Below are positions 9,014-17,896 of a stretch of DNA of 57,422 bases, piece after piece. Position 1 is the stretch's first letter. Every line of letters starts with the position of its first letter. Position numbers and translations under genes: made by a program. The DNA is from Pseudoalteromonas ostreae (GTDB lineage: Bacteria > Pseudomonadota > Gammaproteobacteria > Enterobacterales > Alteromonadaceae): contig NZ_JAGPYN010000028.1 in NCBI RefSeq assembly GCF_018069805.1, positions 1 to 57,422 on the forward strand, read 5' to 3'. The notes below the pieces were generated by a model. It saw nothing but the letters and a program-made list of their open reading frames with translations, was not told the origin of the DNA and did no database searches.

Positions 9014-10204
9014 TTATTTTAAATAACTATCAGCAATAGGCTTGGTGCTCATACCATGAATAAAAACACTAAATAAAATAGTTGTCATAGCAATCGTAGC
9101 TATAAAGTATTTATTTTCGATGCCGCTATCGATCACCATTAAAGTAAATACAATAGATGCTAAGCCTCTCGGGCCAAACCAAGCAAAAGTAAAACGTTCT
9201 TTCATTTTTAATTTAGTAAATTGTAATGACAACATCACAGGGATAATTCGAATAAGCGTTGTACTCAGTAGTGCAAATACAGCAAGTGCCCATGATAATT
9301 CTGGCAAAACTAAATAGCTGCACACAAAACCAAATAAACACCAGATCAACAAACCAGTAAAGTCAGCGATGTGTTCACTATCTTCAACGAGTTTTAAGCG
9401 TAAATCCTGATCGGTAAATCTATCAAAAATTAATCCAGCAACAAACACCGCAATAAAACCACTGCTATGCAAACTTTGTGCGATTGAAAAAATGGCCATT
9501 GCCATACCAACCACTAAAAATGGGCTACTATTATTTGAAAAATAATGACGTTGCATGACAAACTTAATCGCGGGAATGATCAATCCCATTGCAGCAACTG
9601 CAACCAGAATAGCCACACCTAATTCACGCGCAAAAACAATGACCGTATCAAAAACCGAAAATGTAGATGCAGGCTCTTTTGCTAACAACATCAAGACTAA
9701 AAATATTGGCACACATAAACCATCGTTTAAACCACTTTCAGTATTGATCCCTTCCCGAATTTTTTCAGGCACCGCACTGCTATTTAATAATCCTTTACTA
9801 AGCGCTGCATCTGTCGGCGTTAATATTATTGCAACTAGTGCTGCTTGGATCAGTGTGAGCTGGGTAAACATTAAACTCGCAATAATAATTCCAGCAAACA
9901 AGGTAAGTGGTAAAGCAACAAAAAGTAATAGGCTAGGGTATTGAAAACTATGTTTTAAAACTGTTAGTTTGGTTTTTGCCGCATCAGTAAATAAAAATAT
10001 GCTCAGTGTTAATTCTATTAAAGGTAATAAGTGGTCTAAGTCTCTGGTTAAATAAGCCGTTTTATTTGGTAGCATGAACCCGATCAACGCACCGATTATA
10101 ACAAAAAACATAGGTCCGGTAATTTCTGCTCGCTCTAATTGATGCATAGATAATGAATACATTAAAAAGGCTAAACCCACAGCGGCTAATACAACATATT
10201 CCAT
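9014..10204 (-). CDS. Cation:proton antiporter (CPA1/NhaP-like)
   Basis: A 396-residue integral membrane protein with about twelve hydrophobic segments. The family signature is clear: LTPTDAALSKGLLNSS near residue 128-143 and INTESGLNDGLCVP near 155-167, which in CPA1 exchangers hold the acidic and asparagine residues of the ion path. It would exchange Na+ or K+ for H+. There is no long cytoplasmic tail. Its ATG directly abuts the TAA of the upstream tyrosine recombinase gene (TAA then ATG with no gap) and an AGGAAA lies inside the end of that gene, so the two are probably co-transcribed and translationally coupled. Ion specificity cannot be told from sequence. Confidence 0.88.
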   Translation of the reverse strand: MEYVVLAAVGLAFLMYSLSMHQLERAEITGPMFFVIIGALIGFMLPNKTAYLTRDLDHLLPLIELTLSIFLFTDAAKTKLTVLKHSFQYPSLLLFVALPLTLFAGIIIASLMFTQLTLIQAALVAIILTPTDAALSKGLLNSSAVPEKIREGINTESGLNDGLCVPIFLVLMLLAKEPASTFSVFDTVIVFARELGVAILVAVAAMGLIIPAIKFVMQRHYFSNNSSPFLVVGMAMAIFSIAQSLHSSGFIAVFVAGLIFDRFTDQDLRLKLVEDSEHIADFTGLLIWCLFGFVCSYLVLPELSWALAVFALLSTTLIRIIPVMLSLQFTKLKMKERFTFAWFGPRGLASIVFTLMVIDSGIENKYFIATIAMTTILFSVFIHGMSTKPIADSYLK

Positions 10205-11416
10205 TTATATTTTCCTTTTAAATCCTGATTTTGCTCGTTCTTTGATATTTGTCTGAATATATATTTGATCGGTGGTGGCAATTTTTGCATGTCCTAAATC
10301 TTCCGATAAATGTTTTAAAGGACGCGTTTGTGCATCATGCGTAGCACCAGTATGTCTTAGCCAATGCGCAGTTGCCGATTCTAGTTGTTCGGCATCATCA
10401 GTAAAGCCGTCATCAAGTAAAGATTTTTTAGCTAAATCAAAACTTTGTTGAACTAAACGACGAATTTGTCTAACGGTCATTCCGCCTTGGCCACGAATTT
10501 TATGCACCAATGGATCAGATTCATCAACGCGGGGCAGGGCCGGTAAACCTCTGTATAACCTATAACGTTTTAAATAAGTTACAAAATCTTCACTGAGTGT
10601 GACATCGCGTAATTTATTTCCTTTACCCATAATTCTTAAAAACCAAAAGCCATCATTATCTTGCCAAAAATGAGACATAACAGGCGACCATTGTGGTCGC
10701 TCTGATAGTTCAGAGATCCGTAAATAAAGACCTTTTAAACACGCTAAGGTAAATAAATTTCTTTCAAGATCAGGTTGTTGCTCACACTTATCACGTGTGA
10801 CACCAAATACATATTCCCATTGAATATCACTCAAGGTATCAGGAATTTTTATTTGTGATTGCACAACTAAATAAGGGCTATTCTTTTTTACAACCGGTAC
10901 AAAGTTAGCAAAGGTTTTTTCTTCTAAAATAGCAAACTTGTAAAATACATTTAAAGCAGTAAACATAGCCGCTAATGTTTGTTGGCTAGCAATAGATTCT
11001 TTGAGCATAAAAGGGCGCCAATTTTCGTTTAATCTACGGATCCCTTGCTCATCTTTATAGCGCCATTGCACTGAAGTCATGGCCCAACTTTTATCGGGTT
11101 CGACCATAAAATCGACATAGGCTTCTATGTCTTCACGTTTTAATTCAAATACTGATTTTTCTGCGACTAACCAAGACCATAGGTAAAAGCGTTCAAGTTC
11201 GTTACGAAAACGATTATAGGTCGCTTCTGATTTTCGACCATAAACATATAAAAATTGATACAAAAAGACTAATTCTTGCTTAGATTCAGCGACAATCAAG
11301 CCAACTTGCTGTATAAAGGTGGCAAGTTCAGGGTATTCTGATTGCATTGTATCATCTTCAAGATGGGCAATTTGATACCGTAATTGTTTTAATGTATCGA
11401 CCAAAGCAACAAGCAT
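10205..11416 (-). CDS. Tyrosine recombinase (phage-integrase family)
   Basis: A 403-residue site-specific recombinase. The catalytic C-terminal domain shows LRISELSER (first Arg), HWLRHTGATH (HxxR box), LGHAKIATTDQIYI (second His and the nucleophilic Tyr). The N-terminal half looks like a SAM-like core-binding domain. No phage genes, attachment site or direct repeats were seen around it, and it forms an operon with the antiporter, so it may be a domesticated or chromosomally resident recombinase. The start is uncertain: the first ATG has no ribosome binding site, while an internal ATG at 11347 (MQSEYPEL) is preceded by a weak GAAGA. Confidence 0.85.
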   Translation of the reverse strand: MLVALVDTLKQLRYQIAHLEDDTMQSEYPELATFIQQVGLIVAESKQELVFLYQFLYVYGRKSEATYNRFRNELERFYLWSWLVAEKSVFELKREDIEAYVDFMVEPDKSWAMTSVQWRYKDEQGIRRLNENWRPFMLKESIASQQTLAAMFTALNVFYKFAILEEKTFANFVPVVKKNSPYLVVQSQIKIPDTLSDIQWEYVFGVTRDKCEQQPDLERNLFTLACLKGLYLRISELSERPQWSPVMSHFWQDNDGFWFLRIMGKGNKLRDVTLSEDFVTYLKRYRLYRGLPALPRVDESDPLVHKIRGQGGMTVRQIRRLVQQSFDLAKKSLLDDGFTDDAEQLESATAHWLRHTGATHDAQTRPLKHLSEDLGHAKIATTDQIYIQTNIKERAKSGFKRKI

Positions 11417-11462
11417 AATATAGTTATTTCTAATAAAATAAAGTAGTTACAGTTTAGCTTTA

Positions 11463-11490
11463 AAGTCCGATACTGTCTAGTATTGGACTT
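11463..11490. promoter_or_regulatory. Perfectly placed 12-bp hairpin between divergent genes
   Basis: AAGTCCGATACT (11463-11474) pairs with AGTATTGGACTT (11479-11490) around GTCT, with one G-T wobble. It lies between the divergent recombinase and SYLF lipoprotein genes. As there is no T-tract, an operator or a transcript leader element is more likely than a terminator. It might also be a recombinase binding site, given the neighbour; that is speculation. Confidence 0.4.
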
Positions 11491-11558
11491 AGCGAATGAT
11501 TATATTATTAAGCTAATCAGATAATACCAAAGCAATGTTGCTGATTTAAGGAAGGCAT

Positions 11559-12128
11559 ATGAAAAAGTTAATAGTAGTTTTAAGTTTAGTTGCACTTACA
11601 TTAGTCCTGTCTGGTTGTGCTACAACAGGTAGTGCTTCTCCAACTGAAAAGCGTAATTTAGTGCAAAATATGCGTGCAGATACACTCAGTAAATTATACA
11701 AAGAAAAACCAGATGTTGTTAAAGAGCAAATTAAAAATGCCGCTGGTTATGCAGTATTTGATAATGCTAATGTCAATGTTATTTTAGCCAGCTTTGGTGG
11801 CGGCTATGGTGTAGTTAAAAATAATTTAACGGGTAAATCAACTTATATGAACATGGGTGAAGCCGGTTTAGGACTTGGTTTAGGTGTTAAAGACTTTAAT
11901 GTTGTAATGGTTTTTCATAACCAAACTGCGTTAAATCGTTTTATTGAACATGGTTGGGCCTTCGGTGGCAATGCAGATGCAGCAGCAAAATACCAAGATA
12001 AAGGCGGTGCGCTTGTTGCCGAAGCCATTGCAGATCAAGTAACTGTTTATTCATTAACCGAAAATGGCCTAGCATTACAGGCCGTACTGAAAGGCACTAA
12101 ATTCTGGGTAGATTCTGAGCTAAATTAA
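11559..12128 (+). CDS. SYLF/YSC84-domain lipoprotein
   Basis: A 189-residue protein with a type II signal peptide (MKK start, hydrophobic core, LSGC lipobox with Cys20), so it should be anchored in the outer or inner membrane facing the periplasm. The mature part carries the YSC84/SYLF lipid-binding fold: AAGYAVFDNANVNV, a glycine-rich FGGGYGVV stretch, and GLGLGVKDFNVVMVF. The role in bacteria is unclear; eukaryotic SYLF proteins bind phosphoinositides. AAGGAAGG gives a strong ribosome binding site. The next terminator-like hairpin on this strand is about 115 bp downstream. Confidence 0.85.
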   Translation: MKKLIVVLSLVALTLVLSGCATTGSASPTEKRNLVQNMRADTLSKLYKEKPDVVKEQIKNAAGYAVFDNANVNVILASFGGGYGVVKNNLTGKSTYMNMGEAGLGLGLGVKDFNVVMVFHNQTALNRFIEHGWAFGGNADAAAKYQDKGGALVAEAIADQVTVYSLTENGLALQAVLKGTKFWVDSELN

Positions 12129-12242
12129 GACCTTAAAACCCTTCTAAAAGTGGACTAGTTCGTGCAACTACGCCCACTTTAACAAGCAAGAACCAATTTA
12201 ACATAATATAAATTATAGGCTTTAATTATAAATATACTAGTA

Positions 12243-12265
12243 AAAAAGGGCTGTGCGCCCTTTTT
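12243..12265. terminator. Bidirectional terminator between the SYLF lipoprotein gene and glpF
   Basis: AAAAAGGGC (12243-12251) pairs with GCCCTTTTT (12257-12265) around TGTGC. It ends the leftward glpKF transcript and may also end the lipoprotein transcript. Confidence 0.85.
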
Positions 12266-12305
12266 ATAATAACCATACTAATTGCTGTTGTTTTATAATA
12301 AACTT

Positions 12306-13037
12306 TTATTTAATAGAAATATAAAATAAAGCAGCTAAAACACCACCTACCACTGGACCAAGCACTGGGATCCATGAGTAACTCCAATTACTATCAATTT
12401 TTCCTTTTATTGGTAATAAAAAGTGCACAATACGGGGGCCTAAATCTCGAGCTGGATTTATTGCATATCCTGTAGTTCCACCCAAAGAAAGCCCTATACC
12501 CCAAACAACAAAAGCTACTGGAATTGCACCTATTGAACCTAAACCTATTTTTACTCCTGAGCCATCATCAATTTCAGCTGAAGAGAAGCAAAATACACAA
12601 ATTAATAAAACAAAAGTCCCTATTACCTCACTGAGTATATTTCTAAACGTGTTTGGTATAGCCGGTTCTGTACAAAAAACAGCTCGTTTTAGCGTAGGAT
12701 CTTCAGTAGCATCGAAGTGATCCTTATAAATTGCATAAACTAACGAAGCACCAATCATTGCGCCAATAAATTCTGCAAGAATATAACTTGGAACTTCAGC
12801 CCATGGAAATGATCCAGCTACAGCTAAGCCTATTGTTACTGCAGGGTTCAGATGCGCGCCACTATAGGGGCCAGCAACAACCACACCGATAAATACCCCA
12901 AGTGCCCAAGCTGTAGTAATCGTCATCCAACCGCCGCCGTTGCCTAATGTTTTTTTTAGTATGTCATTCGCAACAACCCCGCCTCCAACTAAAATAAGCA
13001 GTGCAGTTCCTAATATTTCTGCTAAGAAAGGTGTCAT
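12306..13037 (-). CDS. glpF: Glycerol uptake facilitator (aquaglyceroporin)
   Basis: Channel for facilitated diffusion of glycerol across the inner membrane. Both pore half-helices are seen: GAHLNPAVT near residue 60 and GYAINPARDLGPR near 195; the Asp after the second NPAR is characteristic of glycerol-conducting members and not of water-specific aquaporins. Six membrane segments are evident. The frame extends 12 codons upstream, but the ATG at 13037 (MTPFLAEILGT) has AAGGA at good spacing, giving 243 residues. It follows glpK on the same strand after 223 bp, the reverse of the E. coli glpFK order, so it may have its own promoter. Confidence 0.93.
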   Translation of the reverse strand: MTPFLAEILGTALLILVGGGVVANDILKKTLGNGGGWMTITTAWALGVFIGVVVAGPYSGAHLNPAVTIGLAVAGSFPWAEVPSYILAEFIGAMIGASLVYAIYKDHFDATEDPTLKRAVFCTEPAIPNTFRNILSEVIGTFVLLICVFCFSSAEIDDGSGVKIGLGSIGAIPVAFVVWGIGLSLGGTTGYAINPARDLGPRIVHFLLPIKGKIDSNWSYSWIPVLGPVVGGVLAALFYISIK

Positions 13038-13260
13038 TTTTATATTCCTTATTACTAATAAAAATAAAACCAACCTTAATAATATTTATTACATAACTGT
13101 AAGCAATGAATATTTTGAAACTATTCTACATGTTTCAAATAACCAAAAATTTGTATAAATATTATTATTTTTACGCTTAGAGTTTATAGTCGTGTTATAG
13201 AAAAATAACCTACAGTAATAAACCCTAACTAAGTTGGTATGGTTTTATAGCTAATCCAAA

Positions 13261-14748
13261 TTATTCGCCGCCGCTTTGCACTTTTTTAACTGAATTACAC
13301 CAGCCAGCATATAGCTCATCACGCTTTAACTTAGTCATATTAGGTACAAATCGTCTATCGCAATTCCAGCTCGCTGCTAATGACTCAAGCGATGGGAAAA
13401 CACCAGCTTTAAGACCAGCTAAATATGCTACACCTAAGGCAGTTGTTTCACTTATGGTTGAACGGTCAACTTCCGCACCTAAAACATCAGACAAAAACTG
13501 CATAAGCCAACTATTTATTACCATGCCACCATCAACCTTTAGTACCTGCGGCCTTACGCCATCTGCTTCCATCGCCTTTTGAAGATCCTTTGTCTGGAAA
13601 CAAACTGACTGTAGCCCTGCTGTTACGATCTCTTTTATACCAGTATCTCGGGTTAAGCCGAAAATGGCACCTCGCGCATCGGAATCCCAATAAGGAGCAC
13701 CTAAGCCTGTAAAAGCAGGAACCATATAAATACCGTGATCTAGCGAAGTATTATTTGCAAGTAATTCTGTTTCGTCAGCTTTTTGGATTAATTGTAAGCC
13801 ATCTCTAAGCCATTGAATTGCTGCACCTGCAATAAAAATACTTCCCTCTAGCGCATATGTTGGTTTTCCATTTAATCTATAAGCCACCGTACTGAGAAGT
13901 CTATTTTTAGATTCAAGAACTTTATCGCCTGTGTTAACCATCATAAAGCACCCTGTTCCATAGGTACTTTTGGCCATTCCTGATTGAAAACATGTTTGCC
14001 CAAATAGCGCGGCTTGTTGGTCCCCTGCCATAGCTAAAATAGGAACTTCGTAACCTAAATAACGCTCATCTGCGATACCAAAATCATCTGATGTATCCAT
14101 TACTTCTGGTAACATCTTTACTGGCACATCTAGTAGCTCAAGTAATTCACTATCCCACTCTTGTGTATGAATATTAAATAACATAGTGCGTGAAGCATTA
14201 GTTGCGTCTGTACGATGTTCTTTTCCGCTTGTCAATTTCCACAATAAATAAGTATCGACAGTACCAAAAATTAAATCGCCTTTTTCTGCTTTTTCTCTTG
14301 CGTTAGGGCAGTTTTCTAAAATCCAATTTATTTTAGTTGCAGAAAAATATGGGTCTATTAGTAGACCCGTCTTTTTTATAATTAAATCTTCTTTTTCGGC
14401 AACTCTTAAACGATTACATAGCTCTGATGTACGTCTATCTTGCCAAACTATCGCGTTATAAATGGGTTCACCAGTAATTTTATCCCACACAATTGTCGTT
14501 TCACGTTGGTTAGTAATACCAATAGCAATAACTTTATCACGTTGAGGATCTAAGTGTTTCATTACAGCGGTTATTGTCTGTTGTACAGAAGCCCAAATAT
14601 CTTCTGGTTTATGTTCTACATAACCATCTTTAGGAAAGTGTTGTTCAAACTCTTGTTGTTCTAGGTATGCAATATTGCCATCTAAATCGAATAATACACT
14701 TCGCGAGCTAGTCGTACCTTGATCAATTGAAAGGATATAATTATTCAT
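13261..14748 (-). CDS. glpK: Glycerol kinase
   Basis: Phosphorylates glycerol to sn-glycerol 3-phosphate with ATP, trapping it in the cytoplasm. FGGY-family kinase of normal length (495 aa). Visible landmarks are the N-terminal phosphate-binding loop DQGTTSSRS, INQRET-like ITNQRETT, WQDRRT, DGTYLLW-like DTYLLWKLT, and GLGAPYWDSDARGAIFGLTRDT in the second domain. It is transcribed away from glpR across a 174-bp intergenic region and is followed by glpF. Confidence 0.96.
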   Translation of the reverse strand: MNNYILSIDQGTTSSRSVLFDLDGNIAYLEQQEFEQHFPKDGYVEHKPEDIWASVQQTITAVMKHLDPQRDKVIAIGITNQRETTIVWDKITGEPIYNAIVWQDRRTSELCNRLRVAEKEDLIIKKTGLLIDPYFSATKINWILENCPNAREKAEKGDLIFGTVDTYLLWKLTSGKEHRTDATNASRTMLFNIHTQEWDSELLELLDVPVKMLPEVMDTSDDFGIADERYLGYEVPILAMAGDQQAALFGQTCFQSGMAKSTYGTGCFMMVNTGDKVLESKNRLLSTVAYRLNGKPTYALEGSIFIAGAAIQWLRDGLQLIQKADETELLANNTSLDHGIYMVPAFTGLGAPYWDSDARGAIFGLTRDTGIKEIVTAGLQSVCFQTKDLQKAMEADGVRPQVLKVDGGMVINSWLMQFLSDVLGAEVDRSTISETTALGVAYLAGLKAGVFPSLESLAASWNCDRRFVPNMTKLKRDELYAGWCNSVKKVQSGGE

Positions 14749-14763
14749 TTTTTCATTTTACTT

Positions 14764-14877
14764 TCGGTTATTTTCGTTTTTGTACTATTACATGGATTAA
14801 TTGCTAAATGCAACAAAAAAACAACAAAAATACAGTTTTAATATATAACTATTTATGTGATATGCATTCGTTACTTT
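14764..14877. promoter_or_regulatory. Candidate GlpR half-sites in the glpK-glpR intergenic region
   Basis: TTTCGGTTA at about 14762, TTTCGTTTT at about 14773 (11 bp on) and ATTCGTTAC at about 14868 resemble the TTCGWTA half of the E. coli GlpR operator. A further ATGTTCGGTAT lies near 15960 in the region before glpD. None forms a full palindrome, so binding is a guess supported mainly by the gene context. Confidence 0.25.
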
Positions 14878-14922
14878 TTAATTTATAATTTACCATTAAC
14901 TAGATCTAAAATTGCGAAAAAA

Positions 14923-15684
14923 ATGACTCAAGACCAGAGACACGAATCTATATTAAAATTATTAAAAGAAAGAGATTCAATTTCTATTGAAGAATTAGTA
15001 AGTCACTATAAAGTTACACCTCAAACAATAAGGCGAGATCTAAATTATCTTTCTAATTTCAATAAATTAAGGCGTCATCATGGTGGTGCGAGTGCTATTT
15101 CAAGTATTCAGAATACAGCGTATAAAACTCGGAAAATTATGGATCTAGAAGCTAAACAAAAAATAGCACAGCACTTAGTGAGCATGATACCTAATGGCTC
15201 TTCCTTATTTATAAACATAGGCACTACAACAGAAACAATAGCTAAAGCACTTCTCGGCCATGAAAATTTGAAAGTGGTAACGAACAACCTTAATGTTGCG
15301 GCTATATTAGGTGTTAAAAAAGATTTTTCGGTGCTTATCGCAGGTGGAGAAGTTAGACACCGAGATGGTGGGATTATTGGTGAAGCAACAGAAGATTTCA
15401 TTAACCAATTTCGGATGGATTTTGGCATTATAGGTATCAGTGGTATAGAAGAAAACGGGGCTTTACTTGATTTCGACTACCGAGAAGTTCGCGTAGCGCA
15501 AGCAATCATTGAAAACTCACGCAAAGTCTTACTTGCTGCAGACCATTCTAAATTTGGTCGCTACGCGATGGTAAGATTAGGCAATATCTCTCAAGCTGAT
15601 GATTTTATTACAGATTCTACACCACCTAAAAGTATTCTTAGTTTACTTGATGAGCATAATGTCAAACTTCATATAGCTAATTAA
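14923..15684 (+). CDS. glpR: Glycerol-3-phosphate regulon repressor (DeoR family)
   Basis: DeoR-type regulator whose inducer is glycerol 3-phosphate. The N-terminal helix-turn-helix reads SIEELVSHYKVTPQTIRRDL, followed by LRRHHGGA; the C-terminal DeoRC sugar-phosphate domain has NIGTTTETIA, TNNLNVA, AGGEVRHRDGGIIGEAT and DHSKFGR, very close to E. coli GlpR. The frame extends 22 codons upstream, but alignment with E. coli GlpR (MKQTQRH) points to the ATG at 14923 (MTQDQRHESIL), giving 253 residues; the ribosome binding site there is weak. It probably represses glpK, glpF and glpD, all adjacent. Confidence 0.93.
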   Translation: MTQDQRHESILKLLKERDSISIEELVSHYKVTPQTIRRDLNYLSNFNKLRRHHGGASAISSIQNTAYKTRKIMDLEAKQKIAQHLVSMIPNGSSLFINIGTTTETIAKALLGHENLKVVTNNLNVAAILGVKKDFSVLIAGGEVRHRDGGIIGEATEDFINQFRMDFGIIGISGIEENGALLDFDYREVRVAQAIIENSRKVLLAADHSKFGRYAMVRLGNISQADDFITDSTPPKSILSLLDEHNVKLHIAN

Positions 15685-16170
15685 AGGGATATCATAACAG
15701 TCTTATGTACTTTTATTTACATTAGCTGTACCCAGCCTAGTTAATGCAAATCCTTTATCTTGGTTTTATCAACAGAGTGTAATTAACCATCAGTAGACTT
15801 ATTTTATCTAATAAAACTCAATAATACTGACAATTCAATAGTCTATACTGTTTTAAATGGTTGAAGTAAAACCATTCGAGCCCCCCCTTATCTTTCCAAC
15901 TTCTTTGAACCTTCAAAACAAGTGGATCTATTTTCTTTTATGTAGTTTAATGTTTGTAAATGTTCGGTATGACTATTATCTTTATTGAAAAGAAAATTAA
16001 AAAACATGCGTAACCTTAAATTTGCAAATTTTTCTTTGTTAATAGAGCTAATGAGGTTTTAATTTTTGAAAAATTCACTTGTGTCAATTCAATAAGACTA
16101 TAAATGCCATTTATTACGTTTTAATACGCAACATATAACTTTGTATAAATGGTTAAACTCAATATGCGCT
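15685..16170. other. Gene-free interval between glpR and glpD
   Basis: Nearly 490 bp of AT-rich DNA with no plausible coding frame. It holds a possible GlpR half-site near 15960. The glpD promoter is at the right end. No terminator with a clear stem and T-tract was found behind glpR. Confidence 0.5.
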
Positions 16171-16199
16171 TTGTATAGCCTACCTTAGGTAGATATAAT
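16171..16199 (+). promoter_or_regulatory. Probable glpD promoter with an embedded palindrome
   Basis: TTGTAT (16171-16176), a 17-bp spacer and a consensus TATAAT (16194-16199) form a good sigma-70 promoter about 50 bp before the glpD start. The spacer contains the perfect 13-nt palindrome CTACCTTAGGTAG (16180-16192), a natural operator position. The palindrome lacks the central CG expected for a GlpR site, so another repressor is possible. Confidence 0.5.
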
Positions 16200-16250
16200 T
16201 TAATTAAGCTGATTTAAATGGCTTGATATTTAAAATAGGAAATTTAACAA

Positions 16251-17867
16251 ATGAGTCAACTTAGAGACAATAATATTAGAAAGCTTCCTCTAGATATCTA
16301 TGATGTTTTAATTATTGGAGGAGGTATTAATGGTGCTGTATCGGCGGCTTCTTTAGCCGCTAAGGGTGCTAAAGTTGCCTTAATAGATAAAGGCGACTTC
16401 GCTGGTTTCACTAGTTCAAACTCATCAAACTTAGCTTGGGGTGGCATAAAATATTTAGAAAGTCATGAATACAATTTGGTGAATAAACTTTGTAAAAGTA
16501 GAAATCATTTAATGCGTAGCTATCCTTCTACAGTCAAAGAAATTCGTTTTTTTACAAGTATTCAAAAAGGCTTTCGGTTCCCTGCATTCTTTGTTTATTT
16601 AGGGACTATTCTCTATTGGTTTATGGGACGTTTTTTTACAAAATCGCCTCAATACCTTAGTGCAAAAAAAATAAAATCATTAGAACCTGTCATCAATACA
16701 AACAATGTTGAGGCTGGATTTGAATATTCAGACAGCTTTTTATTAGATAACGATGCTCGCTTTGTTTTCAACTTTATTCGCTCGAGTATGAGTCATGGTT
16801 GTATTGCCGCTAACTATGTCAGTTCGACCGGGTCAACTCGTTCTAATGAAATTTGGACCACAAATGCAATAGATGAGATATCTAAAAAAACATTTTCTAT
16901 ACGTTCTAAAGTTATTATTAACGCGGCGGGCCCGTTCGTTGATCCGATCAATAACATAAATAGTCAGAATACAGCGCATCATCATGTATTTTCAAAAGGT
17001 ATTCACCTTATTGTTGATAAAATCACTAATAGTAAGAAAGTACTGACGTTTTTTGCAGACGATGGGCGACTGTTTTTTGTGATCCCGATGGGACCTAAAA
17101 CTTGCATTGGCACAACTGATACACAAGTTCATGATCCTCACTCACAAGTGACTAATGAAGATAGAAACTTTGTGCTTGATAATGTAAATAAATTATTAAA
17201 ACTAGAAAAACCGCTCACAAAAGACGACATTATAGCTGAGCGTTGTGGAGTCAGGCCATTAGCAATTAAAAAAGATGGAAATGGCAAGGCTGACTGGGTA
17301 CAGTTATCGCGTAAACACGCAATTGATACCAATAGTGACCAAAAATACCTTTCTATTTTTGGCGGCAAGCTAACTGATTGTATTAATGTCGGCGATGAGG
17401 TCGCTAATTTAGTTACTAACTTAGGTGTGAAACTGCCTTACAAAGATTACAAATGGTATGGCGAAGCTGATGATACCGTCAAAAATGAGTTTATGCACCG
17501 TGCAAAATTGATGAATTTAGACGGCTTAACACCAAAAACATCAACTGAGGCACTTACTAAGCGGTTTTGGAGACGTTACGGTAGAAATGCAATTAATATG
17601 CTCGAAAAAATTCGCGAATCTCCTGAAAAAGGCGAACTTCTGATTAAAAATTCCGAGTACTTACGTGTAGAAATTGAGCACGCAGCTGAACGAGAAATGA
17701 TAACTAAACTCAGTGACTTTTTACGTCGACGTTCTAAAATTTCACTGGTTGTAAAAAGTGAAGATATTCTCTCTGATCCCGGTTTACAAGAGGTTTGCCA
17801 AATTTTATTTGGTAAAGATAATGCTGAAGCTAAACTCCAAGAGTATATTGCAGAAATAGCTAAATAA
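16251..17867 (+). CDS. glpD: FAD-dependent glycerol-3-phosphate dehydrogenase
   Basis: Oxidises glycerol 3-phosphate to dihydroxyacetone phosphate at the inner membrane, passing electrons to quinone. The N-terminal FAD motif is DVLIIGGGINGAVSAASLA near residues 18-36. SSNSSNLAWGGIKYLE is the family block after it. A GTTDTQVHDP block and IFGGKLTDCINVGDEV complete the oxidoreductase domain; the C-terminal helical domain follows. At 538 residues it is somewhat longer than E. coli GlpD (501). Oddly, its stop codon TAA spans the left edge of an IS982-family insertion: the first two bases are chromosomal and the third is the first base of the element. Joining the chromosomal flanks gives TAG, so the protein is unchanged. 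Confidence 0.92.
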   Translation: MSQLRDNNIRKLPLDIYDVLIIGGGINGAVSAASLAAKGAKVALIDKGDFAGFTSSNSSNLAWGGIKYLESHEYNLVNKLCKSRNHLMRSYPSTVKEIRFFTSIQKGFRFPAFFVYLGTILYWFMGRFFTKSPQYLSAKKIKSLEPVINTNNVEAGFEYSDSFLLDNDARFVFNFIRSSMSHGCIAANYVSSTGSTRSNEIWTTNAIDEISKKTFSIRSKVIINAAGPFVDPINNINSQNTAHHHVFSKGIHLIVDKITNSKKVLTFFADDGRLFFVIPMGPKTCIGTTDTQVHDPHSQVTNEDRNFVLDNVNKLLKLEKPLTKDDIIAERCGVRPLAIKKDGNGKADWVQLSRKHAIDTNSDQKYLSIFGGKLTDCINVGDEVANLVTNLGVKLPYKDYKWYGEADDTVKNEFMHRAKLMNLDGLTPKTSTEALTKRFWRRYGRNAINMLEKIRESPEKGELLIKNSEYLRVEIEHAAEREMITKLSDFLRRRSKISLVVKSEDILSDPGLQEVCQILFGKDNAEAKLQEYIAEIAK

Positions 17868-17896
17868 CCTGAATCTCGTTTAAGAAATTGAACTAA

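Noticed and set aside
10205..11416. Recombinase as the marker of a genomic island
   Set aside because: No tRNA, attachment repeats, phage genes or sharp composition change were seen around it.
15958..15977. Complete GlpR operator upstream of glpD
   Set aside because: Only the left half (ATGTTCGGTAT) fits the consensus and it lies some 280 bp from the start, so it is kept only as a possible half-site.
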